Source: Hsuehochloa calcarea (taxonomy: Eukaryota; Streptophyta; Magnoliopsida; Poales; Poaceae). From it: a stretch of 64,000 bases of DNA. The translations under genes and the position numbers were made by a program. Positions 61,850 through 64,000 of the stretch are shown here, one piece after another (position 1 is the first letter of the stretch; each line of letters opens with the position of its first letter). Under the pieces are notes generated by a model. The model saw only the letters and a program-made list of their open reading frames with translations, did not search any database and was not told the origin of the DNA. The DNA is taken from assembly GCA_036346395.1 (NCBI GenBank), contig CM070609.1, forward strand, positions 31,129,223-31,193,222, read 5' to 3'.

Positions 61850-64000
61850 CTAGGACGCATTGGGCCAAAAGCGCAAGGTCCAATCCTCCCACAAATCCTG
61901 AATTTTTCTTTTAATTTTCCTCTCTAAAATATTGTACTCACTAATGAATGATCGGGATATTACACCTGGTTGACTGAGATATGCAAAAACCCCCTCTAAA
62001 CTTATGTTAATTCAATTTTCTAATTGGCTCTCCTCCCTGAATCCTTTTCTTACTTAAATAATTTATGGGGTATTACATCCAACTCATGTCGCCATTTAGA
62101 TCTTGTCGCCAATTCAAATGACGACCTAGGCAGTTCACACTGTTTTATCGCGATAGGGATCCTATCGCCATTCCAAATGGCAACAGGGTCATTCCACTAT
62201 TTGGAATGGCAACAGAAGTCCATTTTTGTAAATTTATTAAATAGATATTTATTTCTGTAATTCTTTTTTAAACTATATTATTTAAAAAATCTAAATCAAA
62301 GCATAGCCATCAAACACAAGTGATGCCATGTGTAGCTTCTTCTCCTCCGAATAATTGTGCATCCAGAAGATCATTTCCACCTTGGGTTCCCATGTGAGAT
62401 ACGCATCCGGATTTGAAGCGCCTTCAAATTTGGAAATAGTGAACTTGAGTTTCCCAAATTACTCCTTCTTGGATTGGTCATCATGACGACGTCCATGGTG
62501 TTGATATCCATCATTGCGGTGCAACATGAAGTCATCGCCAACGTGGGCAGCACCACCGTCGCGTCCAAGCCCTCGACCACGACATCTTCCTAGGCCATGG
62601 GGTCAACACCAAGAACACCTCCCCATGCAAGGGAAAGTGTGGTCGAGCCGCATTTGCAGCTGCTCGATCTCGCCTCGTTTGATCTTCTCTAGTGAGACAT
62701 TCAATGCTTGGATGGAATGTGTTTATCCTATACAATCTGAAACTCTATATATTGTAAAGCTACGTAACAATCCAAACTAGAATTTCAATGCCTCGTCGCT
62801 GATCTTTTGATATAAATGAGGAATAGAGCAACTCACACTAAAATATGATGTAACTTAATACAATCAAAATAATGAACTAAACAAGATATAAATGTCAGCA
62901 CCAAATAGCTAGTATTGCACAAGTTATGGAGAGACACTAGCCAATTGCTCAAACGATGAAATAGGGAAAGAGATTGCTCAAAACACAACTAATGCACAAT
63001 CTAAACTTTAACAATATTTAGGTTATAGATCACAAGAGTAGTTGGCCAAAACACTTAATTTCTTCTCTCCTTTTTTATTGTTATTTTTTTCCTTTTTTTA
63101 ATACCTTGACCAACTTGATGAAACAATGGGCAACAACAATTTCCCTACGGTTCAGCAATAACAACTCACAAGATTGTGGACTTAGATGATATATGAGTAG
63201 CCCTAGAGCTAGACTTGTTCAAACCTCAAGGCCTGGAAAAGCCTGGCCCTAAACGAGCAAACCTGAGCCCGGCCTGGCCCGACAAAGGTTAGGCATGAAG
63301 AACAAAATTGGCAAATTTTTCAAGAAATATAATTAATTTAATTCTTTTCAGAAATAAATATTTAATTCATTACGAGAATAAAAAATTACTTATTATTATT
63401 TTTGTTGTTAATGTCGGGCTTCGGATTGGGCCATCGGGCTGATAAACAAGGCTCGTGCCCGAAAAAATTGGGTCGGGCTTGGGCCGGGCTGCCCATGAAT
63501 AGGTCTACCTAGAGCAATATCAAATAGCTAGTCTCAATACAAAAAGAGTGTTCGCAAAGGGCATATTGGTTCACAAAGGATATTAGGGTTTCCAATTTTT
63601 TACATGGACTCAGCAAACACTTAACTAGGGACAAGAAACATAGATCACACGATCTCGAACAAAAACAAAACACAAAAATAACGACTCTAGAACAACCGAA
63701 ACAGTACCAAGATGTTGTTGTAAAAGTGTAGTACAAGTGCAGTAACACGCCTGCAGTAGTGTAGTAACGCTATGTCTTTCGTAGTGTCAGTTGATAACGT
63801 GGTTGAGTCACAAAGGAGACACGACCAGCAACTAACAAAAGTTTCTAATGGATGAAAACCTAACAAAACTGACTAAAATAACAGGTTGAACTACGGGCTT
63901 AAGAAAAAAATTTAGGGCTTTTGGGTATAGGACAGAAAAATAGAACTAATATAAGGATGAATAACCCTACCATGTCAACCATGCTCTGATATATACCAAG
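61850..64000. repeat. Segmental duplication, copy B (reaches window end)
   Basis: Same content as copy A without the Copia LTR: at 61955-61967 the uninterrupted site reads GGGATATTACACC. It ends with GATATATACCAAG at the last base of the window, exactly where copy A's LTR begins, so the duplication probably continues beyond the window. Confidence 0.92.
62303..62625 (-). pseudogene. Gypsy gag fragment (copy B)
   Basis: Duplicate of the fragment at 59376-59700 with a few substitutions and a 3-bp length change (CTCCTC versus CTC near 62342). Same truncated capsid segment ending SLVFDGYAL. Confidence 0.75.

Overview
The window looks like a heterochromatic, repeat-rich stretch of a grass (Poaceae) nuclear genome. 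The evidence is nested LTR retrotransposons with plant-type primer-binding sites (initiator-Met tRNA, TGGTATCAGAGC, and the TGGCGCC type), BARE/Angela-like Copia LTR termini, a Tekay-type chromovirus, GT-AG introns, and remnants of plant nuclear genes. I cannot name the species. No rRNA, tRNA, CRISPR or prokaryotic feature is visible.

Gene-bearing part (about 1.1-9 kb and 17.0-17.3 kb). A first exon of a folate-biopterin transporter (minus) faces, across a 0.7-kb divergent intergenic region, a two-exon gene for a 64-residue single-pass membrane protein (plus). Next come a MAEA/GID-type E3 ligase subunit pseudogene (plus; two stops in its degenerate RING) and a chloroplast-targeted PPR pseudogene (minus; two frameshifts, one stop, an apparent large internal deletion). 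The PPR gene's 5'-UTR intron is split by a complete 7.9-kb Ty3/Gypsy element with perfect TATAG target-site duplications. Only the 64-residue gene looks both complete and undamaged.

Transposon part, left to right: a minus-strand Ty3-type 5' LTR cut by the window edge (1-1126); a BARE-like Copia solo LTR (5022-6655); the Gypsy element in the PPR intron (9124-17015); a non-autonomous element with a 3.4-kb LTR (19105-23.3 kb); a Tekay-like chromovirus with gag, protease, RT, RNase H, integrase and chromodomain, all interrupted (23.3-29.8 kb); a decayed intron-containing transposon gene with a Ulp1-like cysteine-protease domain (about 29.8-39.8 kb) that hosts two younger LTR insertions; a Gypsy remnant holding two nested solo LTRs with perfect target duplications (41.3-44.5 kb); a zone of short GGTCG-type repeats (44.5-45.7 kb); a Gypsy element with gag and protease but no RT or integrase (45743-51284); Copia-like and MITE-like debris (51.3-53.7 kb); a minus-strand Tekay-like LTR carrying a nested Copia solo LTR (55418-59040); and a roughly 2-kb direct duplication (57578-61073 and 61850-64000) whose second copy preserves the empty site of that Copia insertion.

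Nothing here forms a pathway; it is layered transposon insertion over decaying genes. The points most worth following are: an LTR-encoded C-terminal tail of the Gypsy polyprotein, kept in the same codon phase in two subfamilies; the recurrence of a GGTCGTA micro-repeat and of a TAACTTTT / TCCGATT / TTGGAAAG block in unrelated LTR families; and the Ulp1-type transposon with its dense CAGTAA motifs. Identities rest on reading motifs by eye and on remembered family features; no database search was possible.
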